From Solenopsis invicta (lineage: Eukaryota; Arthropoda; Insecta; Hymenoptera; Formicidae), in contig NC_052669.1 in the NCBI RefSeq assembly GCF_016802725.1, positions 644,501-708,500 of the forward strand: DNA of 64,000 nucleotides, given 5' to 3'. The notes beneath the pieces were generated by a model. That model ran no database searches. It had not been told where the DNA came from and worked only from the letters and a program-made list of their open reading frames with translations. The translations under genes were made by a program, and so were the position numbers. This document shows, piece by piece, positions 13,796 through 27,800 of the stretch (its first letter is position 1; every line of letters starts with the position of its first letter).

Positions 13796-13819
13796 AAAAA
13801 AAAAAAAAAAAAAAAAAAA
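13796..13819. repeat. Poly(A) tract, 24 nt
   Basis: Uninterrupted A run next to the first copy of the triplicated segment. A comparable run of about 21 A occurs at 5360-5380. I see no target-site duplication that would mark either as a retroposed tail. Confidence 0.85.
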
Positions 13820-13869
13820 CCACCGACAGCGAGCCAATAAACATGATAACAACTTACGGAAAGGGGAAA

Positions 13870-14780
13870 TGCCAACTCTTTTCGTTTCATCCTGTACGAA
13901 TGATTCCACGTAGGTGTCACCTAACAGAAACCCGACCATAGAAACTTTCCTGCCGTCTTTCGTCCTTAAAATCCTCAACTAAATAAAAGAAAACTCAACT
14001 ATCCCGCGATTGCATTGCAGCAAAGTGACTCGACCTCGTTTCCTATTACCTTCAGCAGATGATTTTACGTGGATGTCACTTAACGGAAACTTGATTCCCG
14101 GTGGCACAAAAATCCTTTACGGTCTTGAGATTTTCAGAAAAACAGTTTCGATTTAACGTCACGTTACAGCCAAATGTTAGAAATTTTTTTCTCTTCTCAA
14201 AGCTATAATTTTAATAATTAATCTCATAAAATATTAATACAGAAAAGATGTGATCCTTGTAAAAATTAAAAAGCTATTTTTTGTTCATTTAATTATCTAT
14301 AATGAAATAAAACACAATGTTTCTTTTAAGAAAATATTACTTTGTACTCTGTATCAATTAAATTTTTAACGATAAATCGAATAGCATATTCGCCTAATAT
14401 TTATATTAGTATTAATAATTAGAGAAAGCCTTATAATACATACAATTTAATTAGTAGTAATAAGAAAACACGATCAAATAAATAATTTCCTTTTTTAACT
14501 ATCTAATGCTAATTTTCTCTAAAAGTTCTGAAAAGTTGTTAAAAAAAGGAAAAATATCGCGCGCGAAAGTGACAGTAAATTAGTCGAGGACATTGACAGC
14601 GAGAGATCTTGACTTTCTATTTTTACCCCCAAAAAAATAAAAAAATCCTTCGAGGACAACAGGAGAAATCGAATCCTTTCCAAAGTCGCGTTGCTGCAAG
14701 GTGACTCCGTCTCATCTTCCTCATCCTCAACAGATGATTCCACGCGGATGTCACCGAGCGAAAACGTGATAAGCACGCGT
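13870..14780 (-). repeat. Three diverged copies of a short segment, open on the - strand
   Basis: Copies centre on 13905, 14062 and 14737. On the + strand each reads TGATTYYACGTRGRTGTCAC or close to it, preceded by a TC-rich segment. Read on the - strand in the same relative frame they give FLLGDTYVESFVQDE, FPLSDIHVKSSAEGN and FSLGDIRVESSVEDEEDE, none with a stop, while the + strand frames carry stops in at least one copy. Copy 1 runs into a donor-like GTAAGTT on the - strand at about 13856. Whether these are duplicated exons, decaying gene copies or non-coding repeats is unresolved. Confidence 0.5.
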
Positions 14781-15230
14781 CGGGCAATGTATTTAACTCT
14801 ATGAATGGTGATGCTCGTTCGCGGTTCAACCCCCCAAGACTTACAGAATGATTCCCGAAAACCCGTCGAGGACGCGCGTAACTTTGTGCTACCTTCCGGG
14901 GTTGCTCGGGATAGTAGGGGTTGTTGACTATGCGGATGCCGACGGTAGACTGACGCGGTGGTGGGATCGCTTCAAGGATCGTGTGGGACGGTCGTCGACG
15001 ATCGGGAGTGGCTCCGGCTCGCTCGCGACGAGGCGCACGCGCACCCCCTGCCCTCCGTTCCAACCGATCCCTCCAGCTCCCTTCGACTATCCTGTCGTTC
15101 AGTCCTGTCGTCCCCTTGCCGCCACCATCCGCTTCCTCGGCCCACCCGAATCACCAACGCCATCCAGGAGCACCCTCTAGCGGAGGGTAGGTAGGGTGGG
15201 TAGGTGATACGGTGACGAGACACCTATATG
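14780..15230. promoter_or_regulatory. CpG-rich island next to the triplicated segment
   Basis: The longest GC-rich stretch in the window. Several frames on both strands are open for more than 100 codons, as expected from composition. One - strand frame stays open from about 14970 down through the third triplicated copy to 14519 (roughly 150 codons, no ATG). A donor-like GTAAGTC lies on the - strand at 14845. A promoter with a first exon on the - strand is plausible; coding content is not shown. Confidence 0.35.
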
Positions 15231-15558
15231 TTCAGTATATCGGCTCGATCCGCCGTAAGGAAGGGGAAAGAGCGATAGGGAGAAGGGAACCACTGTCCGA
15301 CTACTGCTGTCGTAACGTGAAGCGGAAGGGGATGGAAAGATGTTGCCACACAGCCTTCGGGTGGACTTGCTCGGGATTTCGGAAAAATACCCACTGATCT
15401 TCTTCGATTGAAAAATATGGGCTTTGATTTTTCATTGATTTCATTGATTTTCTACTGTAATGCAAACGCCGAGTACTCTATCGTCAATCGGTATTACGAT
15501 ATATCCGTAATTTTTAATAAATATTTAATATCAAATAAAATGATATGAATTGTGTGGC

Positions 15559-15608
<50 letters not shown>

Positions 15609-17481
15609 AACAAAATTTTATTTTACCATCGATAATTTAATTTTTGCTCTTTCAGGCATGTACAAAACAGAAATATTCCATTCTTCCATTGATGATGTAA
15701 ACCCTAATGCAAAGTCCAACAATACATGAGGAACGAGATCGAGAATAACAGCGCATCTAAAATAGCATCTCCGCCAATTATGTTCGCCGACGGTCTCCTT
15801 GCACATGTGATACACAGAAAATCTCAGTTTTCTCGCACGAGCCAGGCGCACACCGTGTTCGTGGTGTTCACCAGGAAAAGCGAAACCTTATCTCCGTCTC
15901 CTATCACGACTAATGGAAAAAGATGCGACGCGTCACACGATACCGCGACTATCGAGTGTCGTCGCATTTCGGAGAGGATAATAATAATGCAATTTCGAGA
16001 TTAGGATCGCACAAGAAGCGATTTGAGTGTCCGATGATAAACATATATCATGGTTCAGACTATCGTATAATTTACTGGAGAGAGTGGAAAACTCCTTCTA
16101 CATGTAGGGAAGAATTAATGGCCGAATAGATACCATTAAAATTATTTTCCCTTATATTTCCCATTATAACGATTTATTAGTAAATAAACGTTGGAAATTG
16201 TAGCTTAATGTTTCAGGCAACCATTACTACAATGTTCAATCTTTTGCCAATAACAAATTAATTTATTATAAGACTTTTTGCAATATACTTTAAAAGGTAC
16301 GATTTAGGCCTATCCAAATTGTGCCTGTGAGTCTCTTAAATCGTGTCGCTTCTGAAAGTATCGAATTATAAATATTCAATAAAAACTAACAATATAAGAA
16401 ATTATTAATAGTTATTTTATTAATAATTTATACCAAAAAAGAATCAAATATTTAATAATAAATAAATGTTAATAATAAAAAGATAAGAACGTCGAAATAA
16501 AACTGAATTGAATTTATTTTTGTAATTTTAATCTTATCAATTATTAGTTTTATTATTATCAAGCTTACACATTAATATCATTTTATGGTAATAAAATTTC
16601 TGATGGTACGATTTAAGAAACTTGATAGATTTAATAAAAATATTAATTTAATCTTCACAATTATTTCACACGCACACATAAAATAAATGTAAAATGTTCT
16701 ACCTTACTTAATTACTATAAACCTTTTACGAAACACATAAAGATTCAATATAAAATTGCATGATTTTATTATTACCAGTTATATAAATTGATCAAAAATT
16801 AACATCAGGTGTATCCGATTCTTTTCTAACGTTGTTAACACGCACAAAACAAGCTGTAACCTGTTTAAATTTTGGTCTGTATCATTCATTTGTCATTTCA
16901 TATTTTTATCACTAAAAATATGAAATAAATGAGAAATGAGTTGTTTACATTAAGTAAAAATATGAAATACTGATACGGTACAATTTAGACCGATACGTAT
17001 TCAGCAACTCTCCCCTTTATGTACGCAAGCTAACAAATCATACCCATGCACTCGCCAAACAAATAGAAATAAAGATACCAAAATTAACTGGAATTGTACA
17101 TATGTTTCAATATTATAAAGATTATTTAAATTACTCGATACAGGAGTTAATTTACTTTGATCCTTTCTATAGAATCCCAAGCTATAAGATTCTAATCAAA
17201 TAATTAGTTAACAAGACTTGAATGAAACCCTAATGTAATCAGAATGTGAGAGATTGCCCGATCCAAATGAAAATCATAGTGGTCTAAAGCGATTTCCCGA
17301 AACAGACTTCATTACTGCACTTATCGTTGGCGAAATAATAATCCAATTACTGGGTCAGGATCGTGCTCGGACCTACTCGAGTGCGCGATGAATAGGCATC
17401 ATGGACCGTTCTGTCGCATGATTTAGGTACGGTATATGAGAGAGGATGGTGCGTATACACCTGTGTACGTGGGTGTCCATT
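15231..17481. other. Non-coding; frames at 15700-16130 not convincing
   Basis: The 15700-16130 stretch is GC-richer, with + strand frames of 92 and 68 codons and a - strand frame of 77 codons overlapping. No motif or strong splice site decides between them. The remainder is AT-rich; a short hairpin of TTTCATATTTTTATCACTAA type lies at 16885-16930. Confidence 0.55.
15561..15608. repeat. (GA)n microsatellite
   Basis: About 22 uninterrupted AG units ending in GAGGGAGAAA. Confidence 0.95.
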
Positions 17482-17854
17482 CACAGGGTGAACCATATAA
17501 TCAGGGAATGTTCTCAAGAGTCTAATAGAATGTCAAAGTTTGTAAACTTTATGAAAAATAAAACTTGCACCTTACGCAATATTACCTTAAAAAAGTCATG
17601 TAAGACAGACGAATGTCACATATCAACGATCGTTTGTATTTATTTTCTAACCGCATAATTTCTTTCAAATTTTTCAATACAGAACAAAAAAATGTACGTT
17701 GATGTTCTGTACATGCTAAGATATTTAGCAAATAAATGTAAGAAACATGAAAGAGTCCTTTAAACTTTACTTCGAACGTTTCAAAATGTTTATAACGATC
17801 GCACAAAGTTATACTTTTATATTTTACTACCCCGTTTAATAGATCCACCTTGTA
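17482..17854. mobile_element. Probable MITE sharing the ACAGGGTG-type terminus
   Basis: Left end CACAGGGTGAACCATATAAT and right end, read inward from 17854, TACAAGGTGGATCTATTAAA form an imperfect inverted pair related to the ends of the 41.5 kb element. The element is about 370 bp. A 128-codon - strand open frame (17582-17968) spans it but crosses the right end and shows no recognisable motif, so I take the frame as chance. Confidence 0.55.
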
Positions 17855-18190
17855 TATATGTACAACCACAAGCGCGTCAGAGTCGTGCGAACCCAATTCG
17901 TCACCGACGATGCATCGATGGCGGATCCGGGGGATGGCGGAGGGTGTGCTAGTTAGAGCCGTATTCATTACAAATTACAGACCGCGAACCGGTTTTATGA
18001 CACCGCAGAAACGCGAGGAGCGCGGGGCCGGTGTGTGCCGTCTGTGTTTCGCGGGCTCCCCTTTTAATCCACCACAAATGTTCATTTTCCGGCCAATTAT
18101 CGCTAATTTTCATTAGAACGGCGGCGTAGCGTGGCGCGGCGTGGCATGCACGGTGTGGCGCGAGCTCGTCCTTGAAACGGCACGCAAAAG
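17850..18190. promoter_or_regulatory. Candidate cis-regulatory block
   Basis: CpG-rich block with several TAAT/ATTA homeodomain core sites (CCTTTTAATCC, CCAATTATCGC, GCTAATTTTCATTAG) between 18060 and 18115, no convincing coding frame and no repeat match in the window. Looks like unique regulatory DNA; function is inferred only from composition and site clustering. Confidence 0.25.
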
Positions 18191-18701
18191 AACTGATTTA
18201 CGTTTTTGCTTTTACATTTCCGAAACATATCGTGCCGTTGATTTTGACAGCTGACAATGAGACAATGACTCTCTTTTAACTACCAAAGAACGCATGGATT
18301 TATTTTTTTAATCTTATAGCTTTTTTTTTTTAAGCAAGATTCGTTATAATTTATTGTATTCTTTGTCTCAAAACAGGATATTGTTTCAAAACCTATATTG
18401 GAACTTTCTTATCCTCAATGATAATGTCAATATTTATAAAACTGACAAATTGTCTAAAGATTTATAAAAAGTTTTTGGATTCGTTGAATTAAAATTTGAA
18501 ATCGAAAATTCAAAATGGCAAATCTAATATAACGGTTTAAAAATAAATTTTCGTAAATTTTATAGTCAAAAATTTGAGTATTTAAATTCGCAACTAATAA
18601 TCAAAAGCACATATAATGTTTTTAGAACGATAAGTCAAATTTTTTATTTACGAGTATGTGTAGCCACCTATTAGTTAATTTCAGTTCTAGGAGCATAGGC
18701 C

Positions 18702-18765
18702 AGAGCATTACATTACATTACATTAAGGTACAGAAATACTGGTACAGACTGGTACAGAAATTACA
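18702..18765 (+). repeat. Short tandem repeats (CATTA)n and GGTACAGA
   Basis: Four CATTA units are followed by three GGTACAG-containing words. Local slippage repeats. Confidence 0.75.
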
Positions 18766-21700
18766 ACATGCAGTATGAAAAATAAAACAGCGCCACTATA
18801 TTGGCGCTTCCGTTCTGTAAAGGTTAAATTAACGAGATTATTTTTCACTAAATAGCAAGCGCTCCGTGCTGACGCGAAACAAACGCTGGAATAAAACGAC
18901 TGGTTAAAAAAGACAGGGGTTGATTAAATTTCAATTGTAAATTTTTCAAACGCAACTGAAAGATTTATTACAAAAGCAAATCCCGTATCAGTTACTAGAT
19001 ACATTAGACTATTTGATATTTTAATATAAGTTAGAACTAATATCTATTATAATATAAGAAATTAATAGTTTTTGAATACGTTCCTTATGTGTCAAATAGC
19101 CCCAGATCGGAATAGCATTACTGACTTGAGAAATAATATGTACTAAGACATATTATTAATATATTTCAATATATTTTTATTTATATTAATATGATGTAGC
19201 CAAAATTGAAATAAAACTCAAAAATATTTAATTCTATTTTTTTTTAATGTAACGTACATTTTTTTAAACCGCTCAATTTTTGAATTACTTTCAATAACTG
19301 CTGAAATTACTTAAAATTAAGTTTATCTAAAACAAAAAAAAAGAATATTATAAATTTTATCACTACTTAGATTGTGTATTTATAAAGCCAGGATAAAATT
19401 GCCTAAAAATTAAACAAAAATAGACTAGTGGAGCCAATCTTAGTAGGACAATCTTATCCTGAGGTTACAAATACACATGGTAAATAGTCCTGATAGTGAA
19501 AAATTTTATTATATTTCTTCTTTTATGCTAAATTTACCTAATTTAATAAGCAATACGTGAAATTAACGCGAAATTGTGATCATCCTTGAAATAATTTTGT
19601 CGTCAAACACTATAAAATCGTGAGACGTTTGCGCGATACATTTTCATAAGATAAGAAAGGAATTACTTTTCGTTTAACTGAGATGTATATAATCCGTATT
19701 TACGCGTGGGACAGTAAAACGTGGCAATCTCGTATCCGAGGTAACAATCGCGCTTACGTCACTCGGTTACACACACAATCATAAAAGAACTCTCCAATCA
19801 AATTATAAGATCAGCATTGGCGAGATCAGCGGAATCAATCGCTGCCGAAAAAAAAGGACAATCGATTTTTTTATACACTACGCTTGGAGCAAAAAGTTAG
19901 CTGCACGCAGTAACCGTTTGTCGTTAATGTAAAAAAAAAGATTGAGTTTCGATATTCCAGTTGCACGAAAGATTTATTCGATTACTCTACCTTTACGTTC
20001 GATCTGCGCGAGAATTTCTCCTCCATTTTAGGCTGTCGATAATTTACGAATAAACTAAATCGCGCTCTCCGAAGCTTAGAAATGAGTTCCAATTTGTCTA
20101 CCGGGCAGACACCCACGCGGTTATCCTTTCAGCACTTTTCCACATCCCAGCTGCGCATGAATATTAATAGCAATTTTGGTGTCATTCTGTCGCGTCCACG
20201 AGATCAACTCCTAACCCCGTGGAGCCGCGCTAACCCCGTCCATTTATTACGCCAAACAGTGATCTGCATATTCTAACGCTGTGTGCAAATTAATTCGTTA
20301 CCAGGAAACGATCATAACGGACAACGACGTAGACAACCACGTCACTTCCACGTAAAATCCTTTGACATCAGGGAAGAGGGAGGGAACGGCAGTAGGATAC
20401 CAGGCGCGGTGATACCGAGCGTACCGAGACTATATCTAGCGCGAGGCGTCGATGGAACGGCTTTAACGGACCCGTGACGTTAAGTTGAGTGCCGTTAAGT
20501 CACATCGAAATTATGCGACACGGCCGTTTGGACAATTTTCCAACCGTTTAAGCCGCAATATCTTCTCAAAACCCCTCTCACTCTCCCTTCGCAAAAGGAC
20601 AGGACGAATGAGTCTTTTAAACGGGTATATTGACTGTTGCAGGAGGCGCCGCGATAACGATGCTGCGATGATGCTGCATTGTTCGAAAAATTCATAACGT
20701 CAGCATGTGAGATAAATGTTTCAATAACTGGACACGTAACGATCGTCAGACCCAAGATCGGTGAATTTTTATAGAAATTTACAAAATCTCAAGTAATCTA
20801 ATTTTTAAAAACACAGAGAACAAGTTTACTGCAGCATCTAAAAATTTAGCTAGCTAGATGCAAATCAGAAAATAATTTTATGTTGGAATTTCAAAATAAT
20901 TACGTAGGACGCTCAAGCATAATAACGTTGCTGCAAAACAGATTTGATATTCCAATAATCAAATTAAATATCCTATTGAATTTTTTTAAATAATTCAACA
21001 TAATTGTCTTCAGATCTGTATTTCGGCAAAATTCTATTATACTTTTCGTGTACAAAAATTTTTAACTCTTTCATGCCTGGTGAGACATATATATCCCAAT
21101 CATTTAAAAATTCATATATTCCACAAAAATAAAGATAATGACTTTTCCCTAGACTCATTTTAATGATGAAAAATAGGCCTCTTTATTTAAAATAATCAAC
21201 ATTCTTGGGTGTTGTATCTCTTGACCATACATCTCGTCAAATAGTAAGTGTGCTCTGTATTGCTTACAATTAGTAGTACCCAATATGGCCTACTTGTTGT
21301 TTCCAAGTAGTTTACATAGTAAATCGAACAAATGACACTACTATGTCAAAGTGACTTGTTTGCCAAAGTTGTGTATTCAGTTTGTATATTCTGTTATTAG
21401 CAGTAAAATCAAAAGTAGAATTTTCTTCATTATATTTCTTATGACCTAATATTTCGTGGGAAAATTACTCTATCAAGTAATGGTTATTAATCTCTGAGGT
21501 TCACACTATTGTAGCTCTATATTTATACTTTACAGCGCAGTATTTAATTTATATTTTCGTTGTAACATCCTGCTTCTTATAATCATTACTTATTATATTA
21601 CCTAATTTATAAATACTTTAAAGTATTTAAATATATGAATTAAATTTTATAATCATATAAGAAAAACATTTAACATTAATAATAATAAGTTTCCATGTAA

Positions 21701-21919
21701 ATGTCCAGATAGAAACATGTATGTTGGGTCACTAAGACATTTAAAATTTACGTTGAAAAAATAAAAATTTGATATTGATCTAGCAATAAATAAATATACT
21801 ACAAATTCGATTCAACATAATATCAAAATGTTTTATAATACATTTGTTATTAAACTAATACATAAACTCTATGTAATTTAATTAAATTTTTCGTCATAAA
21901 AAGCAAACGGAATGTTCAG

Positions 21920-22125
21920 CACGTGACAAGAAACATCTCTTCAACGACACCGTTACGAGTTACTCACGCATGTTTGCACGCGCACGTGTGCATCGCGTCA
22001 AGTCACGTCGTTTTCGTGCGGAGGGCAGATTTGGAAATTATGCAAATCCGAGAGCCGCGTCGCATTAAAAATATTCATTCCTTTCTCGCTTCAGCCACGT
22101 CATCTTCGAGATCTCTTTAGTTTTG
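21920..22125. promoter_or_regulatory. Candidate cis-regulatory block with octamer site
   Basis: Moderately GC-rich unique block containing CACGTG (about 21920), CACGTGTG (about 21983) and a perfect POU octamer ATGCAAAT (about 22040). A 65-codon + strand frame across it shows no motif. Confidence 0.25.
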
Positions 22126-24799
22126 ATCTAGCATTTCTTAATAGAAAAAGGATTTTTCTATTCCTTAATAAATGACTTAAGTACGGCGACAAAATTATTA
22201 TTTTCATTCATGTTTTACAATTTTCTACTTTTCCCAATATTATTTAGATTTTCCTTAAATTTATATATAAAAATCTGTATTAAAATCAAGCAGATAGATT
22301 CCATACAATTATTCAATATAAACAATGTTTTCCTCATTAAGAATGCACATTAACAAATGTCAATAAAGTCTACATGTATATCATTTTATTCTTGCTATAA
22401 TCTCGTTACACTATTTACTTTTTCCTTCTTTCAAATAATGGTTATCATTAAACAAATAATATTTTCTTGATAATAATCTTAACTCATACACCCATACTCA
22501 TCACACAAATTTTAGAAAATTACATATACTAAAAAAAAAAAAAAGAATTTATACTTTTCCGGAGAACATTATTTTATCAAAGAAAAACAGAACAATAAGC
22601 AAATCAAATTTTTTATTGCAACTTAATATTCTAACAATGATTGAAGTAAATTACCAGAAATCGGAACAGCTTTTAAATAAATTTGATATTTATAAAATAT
22701 TTAAAATAAATAATATTTATTTAATTCGTAATTTACAGTATATATTTGTCTGTGCACACGGAAGAATTTTAAATAAATATGAATCGTTTGAAGTACAGGA
22801 TAAGCGTATTTCGCAAGAAATGTCTTAAGAAAATATTCTTTCTAAAGATAAACGTTACTTAGGAGAAGAAACGTAAATTGAGTAATTGCTCTTCTAAGCA
22901 ATAGAATAACATTTTTCTGTGTGTGTGTTCAATAGATTAAAACACTAAACTACAATGTTACAAATTACATCGTATCGCATAATACAATCAATATTCAATA
23001 AGTTACATTGTAATGTATCTGCCGGGACGGAATAGCATACATGGAAACCAATTTCGCGATAACAAGAACGGTGTACATCAAAATTTCGTAATGCGTCGCG
23101 CGCAAAAATATTTCGCGAGTCGTTTGTGCGCGAGGCGGAAAGCAAACATCCATAACGACACATTTCATCAATTCGCAATATCGCTCATAGCTTGAAATTG
23201 CGCCATGATAAATCCCGTGGCAAATTACGTGCGGCCGAGCACCTACAGGTTAAATCCATAGTGAAACATTTCATCATTGAAAGGGCGCGCGGCGATACAA
23301 GCTGGTAATTTTATCACTTGAGCGATCAGCTAAATTAACGTACCTTGCAAATTTACGCAATGCGTACGGAGAACGATCTAATCCGGAATAAAAAAAAAAC
23401 AAAAAAAAACAAAAAGAAAGAAAAGTGGGAAAAACAAGCGAAGAGCGGCGAAGGGCAAACGATTTACCCCGTTATAAAATTCTACGGTAGATTAAACTAG
23501 AGAAACGATAGCCCTGTACGCGTGACTCTAATGGCTCGACAAACGATACTTTAAAACGCGGCTCGTTGCGCGCTGTGCAATCCGTGCAACATCTATGAGT
23601 AGCTTGAAAACGTAATTTTTTACAGAGAACCAATTGCCCCTATAAATCTTGGCAAAGAGATAAACGCGCATCCAGGATAAGCTTGGTGACTTTTATCAAT
23701 TTTCTCTGTGAATCCTATACGATGATTCTCTTGATATGAATGTTATAACGATACGTTTGTATGTCTACTTTTGATACTTTTGGATTAATTTTCAATATAA
23801 CGAACGGAGAGATTTTCAACTGCACGTATAAAATTAATAAACATGATTTTCACGATTACCTCCACTCAATGCAAATCATAATTTTCAATTTATTCAAAAA
23901 CACATTTTAGTTTCAACTGAAATTCGAGGGATCTAAATTTTATTTCTACGTTTAACTTTAATGGACGTGGTCGACGGACATTATCTATATAAAACTTGAA
24001 AGAAGATATTTCTACAAATATGACGAGAAAGCTGCTCCAGTAGAACGATTAATCAAGAAAAATTTGTTCCCGCTATTTTTTCATGAATAATAATCTTTGT
24101 TGATATATTTTACTTTTTGATACAACAGTATTGAATTATAAATTGTTGATATCATAATTATGTAACATCAGCAATTATTATTATATGTTTGATGATCGTG
24201 TTACACCGTTAATGACGGATGTGACACACCCTAAGCAGACTGGGATTATTGCGAACGCGTAAACCAATGGGAACTTTTCATTCGTCCTGTTGAACGGATT
24301 TCGACGCGTGCAGCAAATCGTTCTCACCGAGCAAGAACGGCGGTGGCTTCCGCTGTACGATTTTGCCAGCGCTAATAGTATTTAACGTTACATTTAACAG
24401 GATTATTACGTAATAACGTCTATCGTACCATGCGGCACTGAAATATATAAATATGCATTGGCTCGTGAGCTGAAAACACGTGCGGTTCGCGTCAGTTAGA
24501 GTTCGGATCGTTATGCTAACGAGTAACACTCGTGTTCCATCGATAAACCAGCTTTACATGCGTTTCCCGCTTGACTATATCGATACAAGGAAGAAGGGGA
24601 GACATTTTCCACAATTTGAAAACTGTCACATTAATACAAATTATTAATAAAAAGAGCCCTTAGAAAAATGCCTAGAGAGTCTCGGAAAAAATGCGGAATA
24701 AAATACAAGAAGTAACTTGCGGTAGTAAAGGAGAGTTGGGATCGATTGACTATAAAGGGAGAATTAACTAATTGGATCTATATTCAAAACAAAACTAAT

Positions 24800-24894
24800 A
24801 ATAGCTTGTAACTGTGTTTGTACACGCAATAGACACTGTCGCTCAGTTATCCAAAGTACAGCATATTGTTCAAAAATTACGAAGTATTATACAG
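24800..24894 (+). promoter_or_regulatory. Possible untranslated exon with consensus donor
   Basis: An initiator-like GCTCAGTT at 24841 is followed by non-coding sequence to ATACAG/GTAAGTA (donor GT at 24895) and a pyrimidine-rich intron start. No TATA box at the usual distance. Weak candidate for a 5' exon of a + strand gene. Confidence 0.2.
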
Positions 24895-27800
24895 GTAAGT
24901 AAAATTTTTAATCTTGTATTTTTTTCTTCTTATATTATCATGTAATTGTCTGAATATTTTATGTCCGTTTAGATAGTAAACGTTGATCTTACTTTGTTAG
25001 TATATATTCCCGTAATTCAATTTTTATTTATTTACTTATTATTTGCGTATCACTTTTTTCAAAGATCAAAACAAATACGCTGATTTTATCAAGCGATTGT
25101 TACACACGTTATACACATGTTAATATATGTATAAATAGATGTTAATTATTCCTGATAGTAATAAACCTGTGTTTAAATTTGTTTTTTTTTTCTAGATAAT
25201 TTATAAGCAACTTTATAAATGGTTACTAAGAAGTAAACTCGAAAATTAAGCGGTTTTAAAAAATCATGTTGTAATTACAAGTAGCAATAATATAAATATT
25301 AAAGATCAGATACAAGCAATAGTAGCTACTAAATCCTTGGTAGTTACCATCCTTGGTACTACCATCCTTGGTAGTTAGCAGAATGAGCAAACAAACCGTA
25401 TTATTTCAATAGATCAAAGCAAGATAATATTGTTTATTTTTAACTAAATTGTGTCTATATCATAAAATTATTACTTGAAATTTTATTCAGCAAATTAAAA
25501 TAAATATCATTTAAAAGTTTTGTGTCCTTGTTAGCATTAATAATATTTTTTAGAGGGACTTTATGTTGTAGATCATTTCCGACATCAGTCTATTGTGATA
25601 TCTCGATTTATGTTGTTAATATATAGAAAAGCTATTAATTTTCTTTCTTCAGCCTTTTTCCATTAACAGTATTAATACTGTTAAGTGTTGTGGCAAATAA
25701 AGTTTCCAGTCTCTATCTAATTTTCCTAAAAATTAAGTCAATTGGGTATCCATTATTTATGAAAGTGATAATGACCAACTCTAAATTTTTTTGTTGATAT
25801 TGAATGTGATAAGGCATCCCTATCTACAGGCTATAGATAATTCCTATTTTATGAGCCATCAGGTGTTCAGAAAAGAATAACGGGTATCTGCCAGAATAAG
25901 TGTCTTTATGATACCAATCAAAACAGATCTTATTAACTATTTTCAATAAAACATCTAAAAAAATTAATATTACGCTCTTTTCTTATTTCCACAGTGAATT
26001 GCAGTCTCTCGTAAAACCTATTAAAAATCTGTAATATATTATTAATTTGGTCATTATGTTATATAATATTATAAAAATTCGTACGTTTACATAAAAATTA
26101 TAAAATATATTATAGACATTTTAATTTTCTATCTAAAAATATATTTATACAATTACAGATAAAAGAATTAATTTTTGTAAAAACGATTGATTTTATATAT
26201 TTCCACTATAAAGATTTTACACATATTATTTTTACAATTTTATATACTTTTCTACGGTGTACTGCCAATTTAGCGATGTAACAAATAAATTATATGTAAT
26301 TTCTTGCATATTTATAACGTTAGTGCATCATTATTTACACAATATAGCACAATATAATGCTTATAATAATTCGTTTGATCGATTTAACAATAGTATTACA
26401 GCAGATCTCTTTGCTCTCACAAAAAAATATATCGCAATTCGTTGCTTTCAAACTTTGTCTTATTAGGATCAAACATTAATACAATTTGAGAAATTATAAG
26501 CAACGAAAAAAGCACGAACCGGTAACGAATGGAATAAGAATAAAAATACGATTCAAGGCAAATGATAGATAGCGAAAAATAGAAAGAAGAATAAGAAGGC
26601 ACTCGCGTAACATTTTTCTCACATCGAATCGTGATTTGTCGGGACAATGTGTCCCGATTTAACGAACACCCCGTTCCAACAGCAAAGATGTCGTCGCCGA
26701 TAATGCAGATGTTCGATCGACGACAAACACGTGATATTGCGATAGTGAACACGAATGGCAAAATCAAAGAGACAGTAGCGAGAGGGAGAGGGAGAAAAAG
26801 TGGGATGAGAGGTGAAAAGGCGAAAGGTTGAATCGTGAAAACGAGCTGCCTGTAGGGGAAGTTACGTCGCTGACGATGCAACGTTAGAGATAAGGCAAGC
26901 GTATTTCAAGGATGATCGGGGGATTTCCAGTTATATTTGCTTCCACAGATATTTGGGTAAGCGATTAGAAAAAGTTCATAAATAACGCATGATATTTTTA
27001 TTTTCGATTTTAAACGCAAGTACATTTATTTCAATTTAATATATTTGTTAACTCGACATGTCCGGAAATTGAAATAATAAATTATAAATTGTAACAGCAG
27101 CTATTGCTTCGATTTAATTAAATAGCTCGGCTTAACTTCCACGTCTTTGTCTTAACTAATTATTGTTTAATGATTATCCTAGCCTTTATTCAGGACCATC
27201 TTTCATCGATAAAAAAAAAGCGATATCTTTTTCGCTAGTATCTGTGCTCACAGAGGAAAGCGAAAATAATCGAATAAATCGAAAAAAAAAGTCATTGGAA
27301 AGCTCGGAGATTCGACGGAGGCGATATCGCGACCTCGTTGGGGCGCTTTGTGGTTTTTATTCATTGACAGGGGTGGCGAATCAGGGATCACAAGACCGAA
27401 TGTGCGTTCAATGAGTTTGGACTTATGTCAGAGGAACAAGCATTACGCACGTATCAGTTCAGATCAAAGCGTGGAAATCGCTTCTTAACAAGCGTGGAAA
27501 TCACCATTTCTTAACAAGGAAAATATTCTGCAATAGTCACTCTCCTCTTTTTTTCATTACCAACGAGAAAGAGAGTTCTAAATAGTTTCCGTCAAGATGT
27601 TATTTTGATATATCTTTCTATTTGCAAAATATTTGAATTTAAAAAATGTTCTAAACTAAACACCGCTAGACTGCTAAGCGTAAAAATTTGTCCAGTTTTT
27701 ATCGCAAAATTATTTTTGTTCAAATGCGATATCACGTTTTAACAAACAGAAGGTAGGTATGTATGTACGTGTGAATGTTTTTTTTTTTCGTTCTATGGGT

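Larger units (their letters stand above)
18191..24799. other. Non-coding; several GC-richer unique patches
   Basis: Patches at 19990-20700, 23020-23650 and 24190-24560 are unique-looking and GC-richer, with short frames on both strands and no recognised motifs; they may be regulatory. A - strand 61-codon frame at 20973-21158 has protein-like composition (KELKIFVHEKYNRILPKY) but matches nothing I know and has no clear splice sites. Confidence 0.55.

Noticed and set aside
14623..15063. 146-codon - strand frame in the CpG island
   Set aside because: Stops are rare in this GC-rich stretch, and other frames on both strands are also long; Arg/Pro-rich composition is what random GC-rich DNA gives.
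17582..17968. 128-codon - strand frame
   Set aside because: It spans most of a MITE and crosses its right terminus; no transposase or other motif is seen.
24441..24500. TATATAAATA followed by GTCAGTT, a possible TATA/initiator core promoter
   Set aside because: Spacing is close to 50 bases instead of about 30, and no transcript structure follows.
26417..26881. 154-codon - strand open frame
   Set aside because: Low-complexity, hydrophobic and phenylalanine/serine-rich, overlaps an equally open + strand frame, and has no recognisable domain; length alone is not convincing in this much sequence.
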